DNA of 64,000 bases from assembly GCA_039602395.1 (NCBI GenBank), contig JBCNJP010000017.1, forward strand, positions 22,278,275 through 22,342,274. The letters are read 5' to 3'. A program made the position numbers and the translations under genes. This DNA comes from Deinandra increscens subsp. villosa. Its lineage: Eukaryota > Streptophyta > Magnoliopsida > Asterales > Asteraceae. The notes under the pieces are model-generated. The model searched no databases. It was not told where the DNA came from and saw only the letters and a program-made list of their open reading frames with translations. Below, one piece after another: positions 1-11,266 of this stretch. Position 1 is the first letter of the stretch. Every line of letters starts with the position of its first letter.

Positions 1-923
1 TTAACATATGTGGCTAAAACACAAATATACGTGACCATATAATATCAAAGGCCACAAATTTTTTTCTTATAAATGCAACATAATTATCACGAGAGTCTGT
101 GGTGTAATTGATAGAGCCGTCTAACATAGCCTTTTGATCCTAAGTTCGATATTCAGAGCTTTTCGCTTCTAATTGTAACATGTTTACGTAGTTTCTTATG
201 TAGTTTCATTTTCTTTACGTTGTGATTCATTTTTTTTTTGTACTTTCGTTTTTTTAGGTTGTGTTTTCACAATACAATTGTTTTATGTACCTGCGTTATT
301 CACGTGACAATGCGCATGTAGTAAAATCTAGTTAGAAACAATACACAGATGAAGACTTCAAAACTTACAAAAACATAAAACACTTACAACTTAAACAACT
401 AGTGCACTTGCTACCCAAACTACATCAAACTTGTGTCGTCGCAACACAAGTCATTTACCCTAGAATCCATATCATACTTGCTAATTACGCCTTCCTAATC
501 TTATGTAAACTCACCCTAAAACATGTATTAAAACGAATTAGCTTACGTTGGTGAGTCAATACGTTATAAACTTCAAAACCAGTTATCACAATAAAATACT
601 TAAAAATTCAACAAGATAATTAGCATATAATTCTTCAATTTTCACAATAATCAACGCCTTAAAACATGCAAGTACCACATCATGATAAATATTGCACACC
701 TATGTAGGTGTCACACACAAGTGACCCATGCATCACTTATCACCATTCCATTTATAACATCATTCATTAACTTTATGGCATACTTGCTTAAATTTAGAGA
801 AATTTTTCACATGCATAACCGATAAAATCAATTACCCTTTGTAGTAAATTTATGTCTTGGACATTCCTTAACCACCCTTTCTTCCCCAGTGAAGACTTTA
901 TAGAAGATTGCATGAACAACTTG
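1..923. other. AT-rich noncoding DNA
   Basis: No coding potential is visible. Around 85-170 there is a short tRNA-like stretch (TGGTGTAATTGATAG near 90, AAGTTCGATATTC near 150) that could be the head of an old SINE, but no tail or target duplication can be fixed. The rest is AT-rich DNA without recognisable structure. Confidence 0.5.
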
Positions 924-1423
924 NNNNNNNNNNNNNNNNNNNNNNNNNNNNNNNNNNNNNNNNNNNNNNNNNNNNNNNNNNNNNNNNNNNNNNNNNNNNN
1001 NNNNNNNNNNNNNNNNNNNNNNNNNNNNNNNNNNNNNNNNNNNNNNNNNNNNNNNNNNNNNNNNNNNNNNNNNNNNNNNNNNNNNNNNNNNNNNNNNNNN
1101 NNNNNNNNNNNNNNNNNNNNNNNNNNNNNNNNNNNNNNNNNNNNNNNNNNNNNNNNNNNNNNNNNNNNNNNNNNNNNNNNNNNNNNNNNNNNNNNNNNNN
1201 NNNNNNNNNNNNNNNNNNNNNNNNNNNNNNNNNNNNNNNNNNNNNNNNNNNNNNNNNNNNNNNNNNNNNNNNNNNNNNNNNNNNNNNNNNNNNNNNNNNN
1301 NNNNNNNNNNNNNNNNNNNNNNNNNNNNNNNNNNNNNNNNNNNNNNNNNNNNNNNNNNNNNNNNNNNNNNNNNNNNNNNNNNNNNNNNNNNNNNNNNNNN
1401 NNNNNNNNNNNNNNNNNNNNNNN
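924..1423. other. Assembly gap (500 N)
   Basis: Exactly 500 N, the usual placeholder for a gap of unknown size. Reading frames spanning it are meaningless. Confidence 0.99.
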
Positions 1424-2225
1424 AGCAGATTTCAAGCTCAAAACCCAGCCCTAAACTCGAGTTCAAATCTGTCCCCAAATTAAGAATTAACATATCTTGA
1501 GCTAACATAAGTTTCAAGAGCATACAAAGTCCACATTTAGCACAAAAACACTAGAAAACACACATGCAACTAAGAATTTCGGATTTCAAAACTTAGGGTT
1601 TACCAATTTGGGGGAGAAATCGCAGATTTGAGAGAGAAGAGGGGATGATGAAGCTTCCTTGATGTTGTTGGAGTTTGATTGAGCTTCCAAACTCCGGATA
1701 TTAGCTCCTAGATGCTTGATTTTGCGAAAATCTCAAGTGTGTGTGTGTGTGTGTGTGTTGAAATCGTGAAGAAGAGAGGAAAGGATGAAGCTGATGAATC
1801 GTGAATGAGGGGGAGGAGGAAGATAAAATGCAGATTTTTCTTTTAATTAAATGTTACACATTTGGTCCCTCAAGTTTTCTTTTTAGCATATAAGGCATAA
1901 AACTCATTTAAGTGGGTTTTTACTAAAAAGTTGTAAGGTAAAAATTCTAAAAATATTTCCAAGTGCTTTTAAATCATTTAGCATGTAAGATTTTGTCGGG
2001 TTATATAAATATATCATTTGTATCTAAAAATCCAAATTTACACACGAAGCCCGGTTTCGCATAAAAATGCAAATTTTCACAACTAACACATAAGATCAAG
2101 AAATAAGTTCACAAAACAAGTTACTAAAATTAATTAGCAAATAAACATGTATAAAAATGTAATCATTCAAATAACGGGTCTCGGGTTCGTTAACGGAACT
2201 AACGGAAAAACTTAACGTAGTTAAC
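1424..2225. other. Noncoding DNA before a copia remnant
   Basis: No ORF of note. It contains a perfect GT dinucleotide run at 1737-1758 and AG-rich DNA around it that could be an old transcribed leader, although nothing proves this. The last 200 bp are AT-rich and end where the truncated reverse transcriptase begins. Confidence 0.5.
1737..1758. repeat. (GT)11 microsatellite
   Basis: Uninterrupted GT repeat read directly from the sequence. Confidence 0.95.
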
Positions 2226-3498
2226 TTGGGAAGTTATAGTTGTCACACTGATCATGTCTGCCGGCTTCCCAAAGCTCTTTATGGCCTAAAACAGGCTCCT
2301 CGAGCATGGTATCATCATTTTGCTATTTACATCACCTCGCTTGGGTTTGTCAGTAGCAAGTCTGATTCCTCCCTCTTTACCTTCCGACGGGGTATTGAGT
2401 TGATTTATCTACTCTTGTACGTGGACAACATTATTCTGATGGCTTCCTCTCCGTCATTAATATCTCGAGTCATTGGTCGCCTTTCTTCTGAGTTTGCTAT
2501 GACTGATCTTGGTCCTCTCTCATTCTTCCTTGGCATTGCTGCTACCCGAGATCAGTCTAGTATGTTTCTCTCTCAAAGTGCTTTCGCCAAGGACATCCTT
2601 GCGCGTGCTGATATGTAGACTTGCAATTCGTGTAGCACCCCTGCTGTCACTAAGGCTAAACTCTCGTTGCATGGTAAACCCGTTGCAGACCCCACTCTGT
2701 ATCGGAGTTTAGCTGGTGCCCTTCAGTATCTGACTCTCACTCGTCCTGACATTGCTTTTGCAGTTCATCAAGTGTGTCTTTTCATGCAAGACCCTCGTGA
2801 ACCGCATTTCTATGCCCTAAAACGCATCATGCGTTATTTACAGGGCACTCTATCCTTGGGACTTCACATTCGTCCCTCTTCAATTGATCGTTTGCTTGCT
2901 TACACTGATGCTGACGGAGGGGGGGGGGGAGATGTCCTGACACTCGTCGCTCGACATCTGGTTTCTGTGTCTTTTTGGGTGATAATCTTGTCTCTTGGTC
3001 CTCTAAACGTCAGCATGTCGTATCAAGGTCAAGTGCTAAAGCTGAATATCGCGGTGTTGCCAATGCGGTTGCCGAAGCTGCTTGGATTCGTAACCTCCTT
3101 CTTGAGTTACATTATCCTGTGTCTCGGGCTACCATTGTGTTTTGTGACAATGTCAGCGCCGTTTTACCGGTGGCTCCTCGCAGGCCGGGTTTCCCCCCGA
3201 ACTGGGGCAAAGAGGTGGTGTCCTGACTCGCTCGCACCCGCAGACTTGAGACACTCTCAGAGACACTGAGTCATCGTGGTGGGCTGAGCATCAGGTTCGA
3301 CTGAGAAATCGTTGTTCAAAAAAAAGATATACACTTTGTAAGCGAACGTGTTGCCATTAGTCAAGTACGTGTGTTACATGTTCCCTCAGATCACCAGTTT
3401 GCAGATATATTTACCAAAGGCTTACCATCACAACTGTTTATGGATTTTCGTGACAGACTGAACGTTCGAAGGCCCTCCGCTCAGACTGCGGGGGGTAT
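2226..3498 (+). pseudogene. Truncated Ty1/copia RT-RNase H remnant
   Basis: This is the 3' part of a copia polyprotein. It starts inside reverse transcriptase at the family motif ALYGLKQAPRAWY. The active site reads YVDN instead of YVDD, so the third aspartate is lost. A single in-frame TAG stands at 2616-2618, after which the same frame continues into LTLTRPDIAFAVHQ and the RNase H start (AYTDAD). A G run at about 2918-2929 breaks the frame; RNase H resumes in another frame (SWSSKRQHVVSRSSAKAEYR, FCDN). Near 3165-3315 about 150 bp of foreign GC-rich sequence interrupts the domain, and the conserved end (HVPSDHQFADIFTKGLP) follows at about 3375-3430. Gag, protease, integrase and the RT fingers are absent. 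It is a dead fragment. Confidence 0.93.
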
Positions 3499-3660
3499 GT
3501 TAGATAAAATAAATAAGCCAGAGGTTATTTTATAAAGTTTTATAGTCTAAGGTCTTTATTGTAGTTGTGTAAACCCTAACTATACTCATGTAACTATATA
3601 TATATTGGTGATATACAAAGATAACCCTGAAGGAGGGATTCCACATATTTGTCTCACATA
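3499..3660 (+). repeat. Partial 3' LTR of the copia remnant
   Basis: A G-rich polypurine tract (GCGGGGGG) directly precedes TGTTAGATAAAATAAATAAG, the usual start of a copia 3' LTR after RNase H. An AT-rich TATATATAT stretch follows. The 3' limit is approximate because no partner LTR is in the window. Confidence 0.65.
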
Positions 3661-3662
3661 GA

Positions 3663-3845
3663 ATGTTGACCAAGCAAGATGACTCAGACGTGAAATTAGT
3701 GACAACAAAGATGAGGATGCGGAGATGGAATGAGGAGAGGGTTAGATGGTTCGGACATGTGAGAAGAAGACTGTTGAGGACACCTGTAAGGAGTTTGGAG
3801 AGACTCACTGTTAAGGTAAAGAGGACAGATGATTTCCAGTTATGA
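3663..3845 (+). pseudogene. LINE reverse transcriptase tail fragment
   Basis: The 60-residue frame contains RWFGHVRRR followed by PVRSLE, which matches the short C-terminal block of plant non-LTR (LINE) reverse transcriptases (family form R-WFGHV-RR, then P-VRR-E). Everything upstream is missing and the fragment abuts the copia LTR. Recognition rests on this one motif. Confidence 0.6.
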
Positions 3846-4214
3846 TACATACTAACAGTTTGGTTTACATGGTTGGTGCTAAATTTCAAATTGTACCAAA
3901 ATGTTAAACCATCAAATCCTAAAAACCAAACCAAAAACTAGTGGGTAACGAGCAAATAGGCACCTGGAAAATATGGACATTTTTATAATAAATTAAATGT
4001 GTTCTCCTATTTACAATTGCTTATTAAGAGAGATTAGTTGTTTAGGGAGATATTATTGTAAGACGTTTGGTTTGAGTAAAAATGCTAAGAAAGGCTTAGG
4101 AGATGGCATGTGACATTTTATTTTAAAAGGAGGGACAATTCAGAAAATTGACATTATAAGAATTTTTTTTTTTAAATTACATCATAAAAACAAACGTTTT
4201 TTATCTTTAAAACG

Positions 4215-4428
4215 CATACAGTGTTGCTATATATAAAGATTAAAAAATATACTCTTTCGATTTAAAAAACACAATGATCTGAACATTTGACAGAATGATC
4301 TGAACATTTCACTGATCTGAACATTTGACACTATGATATTAAGTTTGACACATTGACGAGTATTTGGCACAATGACGCACTGGGAAATCGAAAGAGTATA
4401 TTTTTTATATATATAACAACACTGTATG
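4215..4428. mobile_element. Foldback MITE, 214 bp
   Basis: The two ends are inverted copies about 45-49 bp long. The left arm begins CATACAGTGTTG and includes TATACTCTTTCGATTT; the right arm is its reverse complement ending CAACACTGTATG. The centre holds repeats of a short word (TGATCTGAACATTT). No coding capacity and no clear target duplication. A diverged relative of one arm follows at about 4460-4530, so this locus had several such inserts before the copia element arrived. Confidence 0.7.
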
Positions 4429-4563
4429 AGCATTTGCTATCTATAAAATTAAATTTTTTTACTCTTTTGATTTCCTAGTGCTTCATTCTGTCATATTGTG
4501 TCATTGTGTTTAATATTCGTCATTATGTCTTTTTACTTGGCATTTCTGTGTCTATATACAAAA

Positions 4564-4945
4564 TGTTGATACATAGTATGTGCGTCGTGTGAAGTATCTA
4601 ATCAGACAATGTTGTGTGAAGATTCAAGACAAGACAAGATCAAGTTCAAGCTTAGGTTTGCTACTGGGCGAACCTGGTCCGAACCTGGAGTTCGGATCAG
4701 CCGAACTTGGAGTTCGGACAGGGTTCGGCCAGCAGTGTATAAATAGGAGTTTGGTCATTGTTTTGTGTACGAGAGAGAGTCTAAGCGAATCTTAAGTGTG
4801 TGTTTCTGTGGTGTGATTCTCTGAGTCTGTGTTCTAAGTGTCTAGAGTTGTAATTGTTCTTTGATCAATAAAACAACTCTTAATTACTCGTTTTGTATTC
4901 GATATAGCTAGATTGAGTAGACGATCCAAAGCTCACGCAATTTCA
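4564..4945 (+). repeat. 5' LTR of outer element
   Basis: 382 bp, beginning TGTTGATACA and ending TTTCA two bases before the primer-binding site. It contains a TATA box, an AATAAA signal near 4867 and several copies of GTTCGG and its complement. Confidence 0.95.
4738..4745 (+). promoter_or_regulatory. LTR TATA box
   Basis: TATAAATA inside the LTR, preserved as TATAAACA in the 3' LTR. It is the likely core promoter; the AATAAA about 125 bp downstream would mark the R region. Confidence 0.7.
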
Positions 4946-4947
4946 AG

Positions 4948-4959
4948 TGGTATCAGAGC
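4948..4959 (+). other. Primer-binding site (initiator Met tRNA)
   Basis: TGGTATCAGAGC lies two bases after the LTR, the standard plant copia primer-binding sequence complementary to the 3' end of initiator methionine tRNA. Confidence 0.95.
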
Positions 4960-5207
4960 TTTCTGGTTCATTCTACTGATCTGTGGTTGCTATTTTCAGA
5001 TGTTTTGAAACAAAACGTGTGATTTTTGGTGATTTTTGGTGATTTTTGGTGATTTTGAGTGTTTTCACGAGTTCTTGATCATTTTGGTCACGGTTTTTTA
5101 TGAAAATTTTGCTCCTAAATCTTTTCTTATCACTTTTTCTGATCTACTACTGCAAATCTCGTCAAAATCAGTCCAAAATCAAACGTTTTGATAAAATTAA
5201 TGTTGAG

Positions 5208-5459
5208 GTTCGGCTGTTACTGTTCAGGTTCGGTATAACCGCTCCGAAGTCCTAGTTCGGACAAGGTTCGGAGAGAGTTCGGTCAAAGTTCGGAAATTTT
5301 CTCTCGGTCGAGGTTCGGATAGATTTGTGTTCGGAAAGAGTTTGGAACAAGTTCGGTAAGGGTTCGAAGAGGTTTTGACGGTTAATCAAGGTTCGTTGAA
5401 GGTTGGGCCATAGTTCGGAACAGGTTCGGATCACAGATTTAGGTTCGGATAAGGTTCGG
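5208..5459 (+). repeat. GTTCGG motif array in the leader
   Basis: By eye, 13 exact copies of GTTCGG occur in about 250 bp between primer-binding site and gag, at irregular spacing, mostly in the context AGGTTCGG or AGTTCGG, with a few one-base variants. The same hexamer occurs in the LTR. The function is unknown; candidates are a Gag-binding or packaging signal, or sites for a host factor. Confidence 0.85.
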
Positions 5460-5484
5460 ACGATTAGATTGTTAATTTTCAACG

Positions 5485-8400
5485 ATGTCGGAATTTCAAG
5501 CTTTTGCCGCTATGCAAAACGCAATGCAGACAATGCTGAATTTTGATAATGAAATCGGAACAAGCCAGAAAGTTCCAAAACTGTTGAAGTTGGAAGATTA
5601 TCAAAATTGGAAGCAACGATTTTCTGCTTACATAAGCTCGAATGATATCGATTTGTGGATTCCACTTAAAAAGCTTTATCAACATCCAACTGATCAAGGA
5701 GATTTCAAAGAAGTTCATACCTTTGATCTTGTTGAAAGAAAATTATATGAGCTTGAACAAAAGGCTTTCGGTTATCTTACGATGGCATTACCCACTGAGT
5801 TGTTACATCAATTTAGTACGTGCAAGAAGTCAAAACAACTGTGGGATGCTTTATCAGCAAGGTGTGAAGGGAACGATCAATACAAGAAAAGTCGTAAAAA
5901 GGTGTTAAGTAAAGAATTTGATAACTTTCAGCATTACGAGAATGAAAACATTACAGCTCTTGTTTCAAGATTGTCACATCTTATAAGTGAATTAAAGATT
6001 GTGGGAATTGAGAAAACTGATGAAGAGTTAAAAGAGAAGATTATGGAAGCGTTACCAGAAAAATGGGAAAATTATGTGTTGCTGCTTACACATGATAAAT
6101 AATTTTCCACATTAACATTTCATGATCTAACTGGTAAACTCCATGCTCGTGAAATGGAAATGATGAATTCCAATAAGTCCAAAGCAAATCTGCAAAATCC
6201 AGAACTGTATCATGGTGAGAATGCTGCTAGTATGACAGCTAAAGCTAAACCAAGTTTGAGTTCAGCACCACCTACTGCTTTTATCGGAAATATTTCTAGA
6301 AATTCTGAGAATATTTCATCACGGGGTTGTAGCTTTACAATTCCAGATTCATCAAATCAGAGTGCATTTTCTGCTGAAACAACGGATGATTATGCTAGAA
6401 TGATTGCTGCTTTGATTTCATCATCTTTCGGGTTGGTTATCAAGAATGTTGCTGATGTAAAACTAACAAGGGATGATCTTGATGCACTTGATGATGATCC
6501 AGTTAAATGAATTAGATATATCTTGGCAATATGCTATGCTGGGTCAAAGATCATAAAGGTTTTTCAAGAAACATGGAAGAACTACTTCTGATTTTAATGG
6601 AAATTTGGGTTTTGACAAATCAAAGTTGAAATGCTACAAATGTTCAAAGTTTGGACATTTTGCTAAAGAATATCAACAAGCACATGTTAGCAAACCCGGT
6701 TTTACTCAACCATCATCAAGTAATTCAAACATGCCAGCTTTAACAATTCAAAATGATGGTGTTTATGATTGGGGTAAACAATTTGATTCATCCGCTTTGA
6801 TTGTCACTCATGATCAACAAGAAGATTATTATTCAGATACAAGTTCAAATACAAGTTCAGAACCAAGTTCTTATGAATCCGCTGAGAATATGGAAAGTTT
6901 GTTGAAAAAAAATGCTTCGTTAGTAAATAACATTCAAAGGCTTTCTGATGAATTGAAGTTGGTAAAAGAAGAATTGGAGATTTCCAAGAAGAATGAGACG
7001 GAATTTATGTTGAAAAATGATTCTTTATTGAAGGAAGTGACTATGCTTAATGAAGTTCTTTATTCAGTCAAAGAAGATGTAAGCTGGAAGTAAAGAATGA
7101 AACATTACAGGAAGAGAAGGAGGAGTTGTTGAAACAAGTTAAGAAATGGAAATTTGATGCAGAAGATGTTGCTACTGATTTTCAAAATTTGTTTGACAAA
7201 TCAAAAATCAAGCTTGATATGCTCACAATGGATTCTGTAGAATACATTGCTAAAATTGAAGCGTATCAAGTTGATATGGAAAAGTTGTTGGATGAGAAGC
7301 GGAAGTTGGTTAGTGTTAATAAAGTTCAAACTACAAATTTGGAGATTTAAAAGCGGAATGAAGATAAATTGAAGAAAGAATTGTTTGAGAGAATGGAAAA
7401 TCTCCGCATGCAGAAAATTGAGACACATAAGGTTGCAAAGAGGTTGATTGCTACTGAGCAAGAGTTAGCTGCAGCTCAACAACAAATTTCAGACTTAAAG
7501 ATTCAAGTAATTGATGCTAATCGATTGCTGAATAATGTTTCAAATTCTCAAGTGTTCACAAGCTTTTTAGCTAACGATGCTAATTTTGAAAACATGTTTG
7601 ACAAAACTGCTTCACCCCCAGCTCATATCAAAGAAGTTTTCAAAGAAGTGAAAGAAAAGGTTGAAGATTATGAATATTCCAAGTTTTCATCATCTGTTCA
7701 ATAAGAAGAGAAGGTTGTTAAGAAAAAGAAAACCAAGAAAGCTAAAAAGAAGAAGGGAAAGAAATCTGAAGTTCCTCCAACTCCGCAATTTGTTTCTGGT
7801 TCTCTTCGGCTGAAAATGAGAAGTCAGCTACTTCGAGTGAGAAGATTCATTCTCAACCAGAATTTGATGAGAAGATTTTCTTTGAGCATCAAAATGTTAA
7901 CAAAGTCAAAGCTGAATTCTCTCGATTGGCCAAGAATGGACATTCTACATCTACATCTGAGGAGACAGTTTCTGGCAAAAGAGTTGGTTTGGGATTTCAA
8001 CAAAAGGTTGTTGCAAATACTGGTGATCAAGGTTCCTCTTCTCAAAATCTAAAGAAGCTAAAAATCAAGAAAGTGAAAAAGGAAGTCTTCAAGGCTGAAA
8101 AGGTTCAACCTGAGCGATTTTACAAGCTCAAAGGTCCAGCTCAATTATTTTCTGATCAAGAATTTCCTCTTCATTGCGTCGATGCAAGGAAGATTTCTGA
8201 AGTCTTTATCAAAGATGCTATTTCATCAAACATGAAGAATCCAAATGCAAGATTTTCTTCTGATGGTTCTCATTCTCGAAGCCCAACATCTAAATGGGTT
8301 CATGATCACCGCCGGCAAGTATATGTTTCTTTTTCTGATCATGTTCGAGATATTCATGTTTGTAACTCTTTGCAGGCTCCTAAACAGTGGGACAAAACTA

Positions 8401-8683
8401 AACGATTATGTTATGTTTGCCGTCAAAAAGGGCATATGGCAAAAGATTGTCCCTTCCTGCTAATTCGTCTCAAAGATTTCAAAAGAGTCCAGTTTTTTGT
8501 AAACCTACCCAAACAAAGTTCTTTGATGAACAAGGCAGAGTTTTTGATGAAGTTGAGCCTACATTCTTTCTCAAACAAAATCGTTTTGTTCCTATGTTTC
8601 AAAAGGTACAAAATGTAGGTTCCTCATCACAGCCACCTGTGACAGCTTCATCAAAAACTGAATTACCAATACAACAACAATGA
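5485..8683 (+). pseudogene. Decayed Gag of outer element
   Basis: The start ATG (MSEFQAFAAMQ) is shared with the third element at 36641. Residues 1-205 form the UBN2-type copia capsid region. An in-frame TAA at 6100-6102 replaces a codon that is Glu in the third copy. The frame continues to 6510, then shifts. The first zinc knuckle (about 6630-6680) reads CYKCSKFGHFAKEY, so the fourth ligand Cys is Tyr. A long Glu/Lys-rich coiled coil follows (about 6890-7700) with further stops at 7093, 7350 and 7704. The second knuckle CYVCRQKGHMAKDC lies at about 8408-8450, and a basic tail ends at 8683. The ordinary product would coat element RNA in cytoplasmic particles. This copy cannot make it. Confidence 0.88.
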
Positions 8684-9079
8684 AAACCTAAGGTGGTTTC
8701 GAAGCAAAATCAGGACACTGGTCGACAAGAAGCAGTCGCTTCGGGTCAAGTTAAAAACTAATGAGTTTGACCAGTGTGCATGTACTTCTAGAAGACCTAT
8801 CAACGATTGCAAAAGTTCTTGATGGAGGAGTATTCTGCTTAACTTAAATTTCATGATATATTTTTTCTAACCTGAAAATCTTCTGAAATTCTAAAAGTGC
8901 TAGGTAATCGTGTTGATTGATAATTTTCTTTATGTTTTCTTTGATAAAAACCAACAATAGAGTCTTGTTTTTGTAAAATGAAAAACTAAAAATAGAGTTT
9001 TCATTTTAAGGGGCAGAAATCGTGAAAAATGCATGTTATGGGAAGAAGGTGAATACACGCAAAATATATAAGGAAGGTG
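8684..9079 (+). other. 3' noncoding part of outer element, first half
   Basis: After the Gag stop the sequence goes straight to AT-rich noncoding DNA with no protease motif, interrupted at 9080 by the nested element. The other half is 21615-23004. The same sequence, inverted, is found at 38545-39070 and 40085-40620 in the third element, so it belongs to the family. Confidence 0.8.
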
Positions 9080-9474
9080 TGTAGGTCCGGAAATCTCCCA
9101 AACACACGATATCTAATCAAACACGAGTGCGGAATCCTCGTATAAGATCGATTCAAGAAGAATAGTAGTAGAAGAGACTAGATCTATGAGAAAGATGAAG
9201 TCTTGAATGAATAAACACTACTATTGAAGCTGATCGTAAACAAGTAGACACAAGGAAATCGTAAACTTGGAATTTGTATTGAAAAGCTTGCCATACAATC
9301 ATAATCAAGTGGGTTTATATACTACCCACTATACAAATCGTAAACTATATGGAAGCCCACATGGCCTAATCATAAACACAAAACAAGCCCACTAACTAGT
9401 AAATTATAAGCCCAAAACTAATATAAACTAAGCCCAACACTAATGTTCATGCCTTACATAAATATAGCCCTACA
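9080..9474 (-). repeat. 3' LTR of nested element
   Basis: 395 bp, on the plus strand TGTAGGTCCGG to CCCTACA. It carries three copies of TCGTAAAC and an inverted TATA box in GGGTTTATATAC. Confidence 0.95.
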
Positions 9475-9484
9475 ATCTTCCCCT
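9475..9484 (-). other. Polypurine tract of nested element
   Basis: On the minus strand AGGGGAAGAT lies directly upstream of the 3' LTR, the expected position for priming plus-strand DNA. Confidence 0.8.
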
Positions 9485-9505
9485 AGGCATGAATCATTAG
9501 ATCAC

Positions 9506-11266
9506 TTACGGCAGTAGCAGATCAAACCTGAATGAGCTTTGTACGTTATTGAACCACCATCCGTTCTCTACGATTCGCTTTGTAGTTCCATCAAAGATAC
9601 CAACCCTTATAGCATTCTCCATGTCGTTTTCATCTCCAAGAATGGGTTGGGTGGCTAGGAGCTTGATGTCTCGCTCTCCAAATCTTAGCAAGTCCACTGG
9701 ATCGTAAAATCGGAATTGCCTCATCGGCTTGCAGAGCACCACCACTTCATGAGTTGTCGGATCGTAACACCAGCAATCAAAATTTCTGACCAGTGTGCCA
9801 TCTTCAATCTCGTCCAACATGTTAATGACTCTTGTACGCTTAGTGGGTGGCCTCCTAGCTTCACCAACGGGTTGCCCTGTCACTGGGTCAGTCCCTGTCT
9901 CTCTCCATCTGACCTCTTTCAACTCAAACTCTGCAAAGTTGTTTTCTTGATGGCTCAGCAGGTTGTTGCGGATAAGATTTCCTTCAGGTCCATTCCACCT
10001 GTTTATGAAGGGAGCTCTCAAAAGGCTTCTGATCTCAGGCTCAGTCCAGGAGTGGAATTGACCACGCGTTTGATAATACTCCACAGGACTGTAGCCGTCA
10101 CGGATCACGGCAAAGAGTTTCTTCTCGTTGTCATAATGCCAACACAAGATGGTCTCACGACTCCCACGTTTGTCAATTGAGCTCTCACCCACATCAATGG
10201 TGTATTGAGTGGGGGCTGGTCCCTGGAAGAACTCCCTGAACCAGTTTTCGTGGCATCTTGGTGCCTTAGAGATGATTCTGCCACAGCGGGCGTAATCAGG
10301 CATATCAAAGTTCTCATATCCTTCATCTGTCTCCATAACATCTGCAGCTTGCACCCCCTGTGACGAACCTTGACCTGGGGCACCTGAGGAGTTGGACCCC
10401 ACAGCATCCTTCAATTCATTGAACTTCTTCCTCAGGTCCACCAGCATGTTGTACAGATATTTCATTCTGTCTTTGTCCGCCACCTCCTTCTCTCTCATAT
10501 ACTTGTTTTCTGCTTGAAGAGCCTTGATCTCATTCTCTCTAATTCTGTTTTGAGAGATCAGGAAATTGATCTGAGGATCAGCACTTATCCTCATATTTAT
10601 TGGAAGCTCCGCTGCTTGAAATGGCCTGAAGCTAGGAGCAGTTGTAGGCGGAGTTATTACAGGTGCAGTGCTCACTTTCACTGGGCTTGGAACAGCGAAT
10701 GTGTGATCAACCTCCAAGAATTGCCTATCTTCCTGAACAGAGCTTTGTTCATTCAGAATGAGGCTGGCATTCTGCACAGGGGCAGGTTGTTCTTCATCAG
10801 TTGTTGATGTTGTTGTTGTTGTTGTTTCAGCTTGACTGGCTTGGCCTTGTGAGCTCTGACCCACTTCTGGTTGAACAATCAGCACACTGGAGCTAGTTTT
10901 CTTGAAGCTAAATCTAACAGTCCTTGGGTCAGTCCTCTTCCTCGGAGAAGGTTCACGAGCAGGCATTGGATCTTCTGATACCTCAGTCAACTCAAATTGA
11001 GTGTCAATGTCTTGAGGTACAGAATCACCAGAGGAAGAGGCATTCATCACATCTCTTGATCTTTTCAGACTCAAAGGCCCCAAATCTCCATATATATCAT
11101 CATCTTCTGGATCAGCAAATATGTCATCCATGACATTTTCTTCGTCTGAAGGGATTGCCTCATGACCCTCAACCACATTCACAGCTGGAGTCACTGCAAT
11201 GTCTTGGTCTTCAGCCACAATAGCATTCACAACTGGCACGTCAGCTTCTGGTTCAGAATCATCCAT
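9506..11266 (-). CDS. Second post-pol ORF, acidic/coiled-coil protein
   Basis: About 586 codons from the ATG at 11266. This ATG shares a base with the stop of the preceding ORF (TGATG), so I prefer it to the GTG just upstream. The N-terminal third is acidic and low in complexity (DEEN, a Thr run, Ser/Pro/Gln). A coiled coil lies at about residues 225-285 (heptads around ENEIKALQAENKYMREKE). The C-terminal half is ordered and Trp-rich (GRIISKAPRCHENWFREFF, then GWWFNNVQSSFRFDLLLP at the end). No signal peptide or membrane segment is seen, so it does not look like an env protein. Similar ORFs occur, from memory, downstream of pol in long copia elements of Asteraceae. Function unknown. The frame is fully open, which suggests recent selection or recent insertion. 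Confidence 0.7.
   Translation of the reverse strand: MDDSEPEADVPVVNAIVAEDQDIAVTPAVNVVEGHEAIPSDEENVMDDIFADPEDDDIYGDLGPLSLKRSRDVMNASSSGDSVPQDIDTQFELTEVSEDPMPAREPSPRKRTDPRTVRFSFKKTSSSVLIVQPEVGQSSQGQASQAETTTTTTSTTDEEQPAPVQNASLILNEQSSVQEDRQFLEVDHTFAVPSPVKVSTAPVITPPTTAPSFRPFQAAELPINMRISADPQINFLISQNRIRENEIKALQAENKYMREKEVADKDRMKYLYNMLVDLRKKFNELKDAVGSNSSGAPGQGSSQGVQAADVMETDEGYENFDMPDYARCGRIISKAPRCHENWFREFFQGPAPTQYTIDVGESSIDKRGSRETILCWHYDNEKKLFAVIRDGYSPVEYYQTRGQFHSWTEPEIRSLLRAPFINRWNGPEGNLIRNNLLSHQENNFAEFELKEVRWRETGTDPVTGQPVGEARRPPTKRTRVINMLDEIEDGTLVRNFDCWCYDPTTHEVVVLCKPMRQFRFYDPVDLLRFGERDIKLLATQPILGDENDMENAIRVGIFDGTTKRIVENGWWFNNVQSSFRFDLLLP

Noticed and set aside
85..170. tRNA gene
   Set aside because: Only A- and B-box-like words; no cloverleaf can be drawn. 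At best an old SINE head.
794..1523. Long frames across the first N gap
   Set aside because: They consist almost entirely of N; the few real residues at the edges have no coding character.
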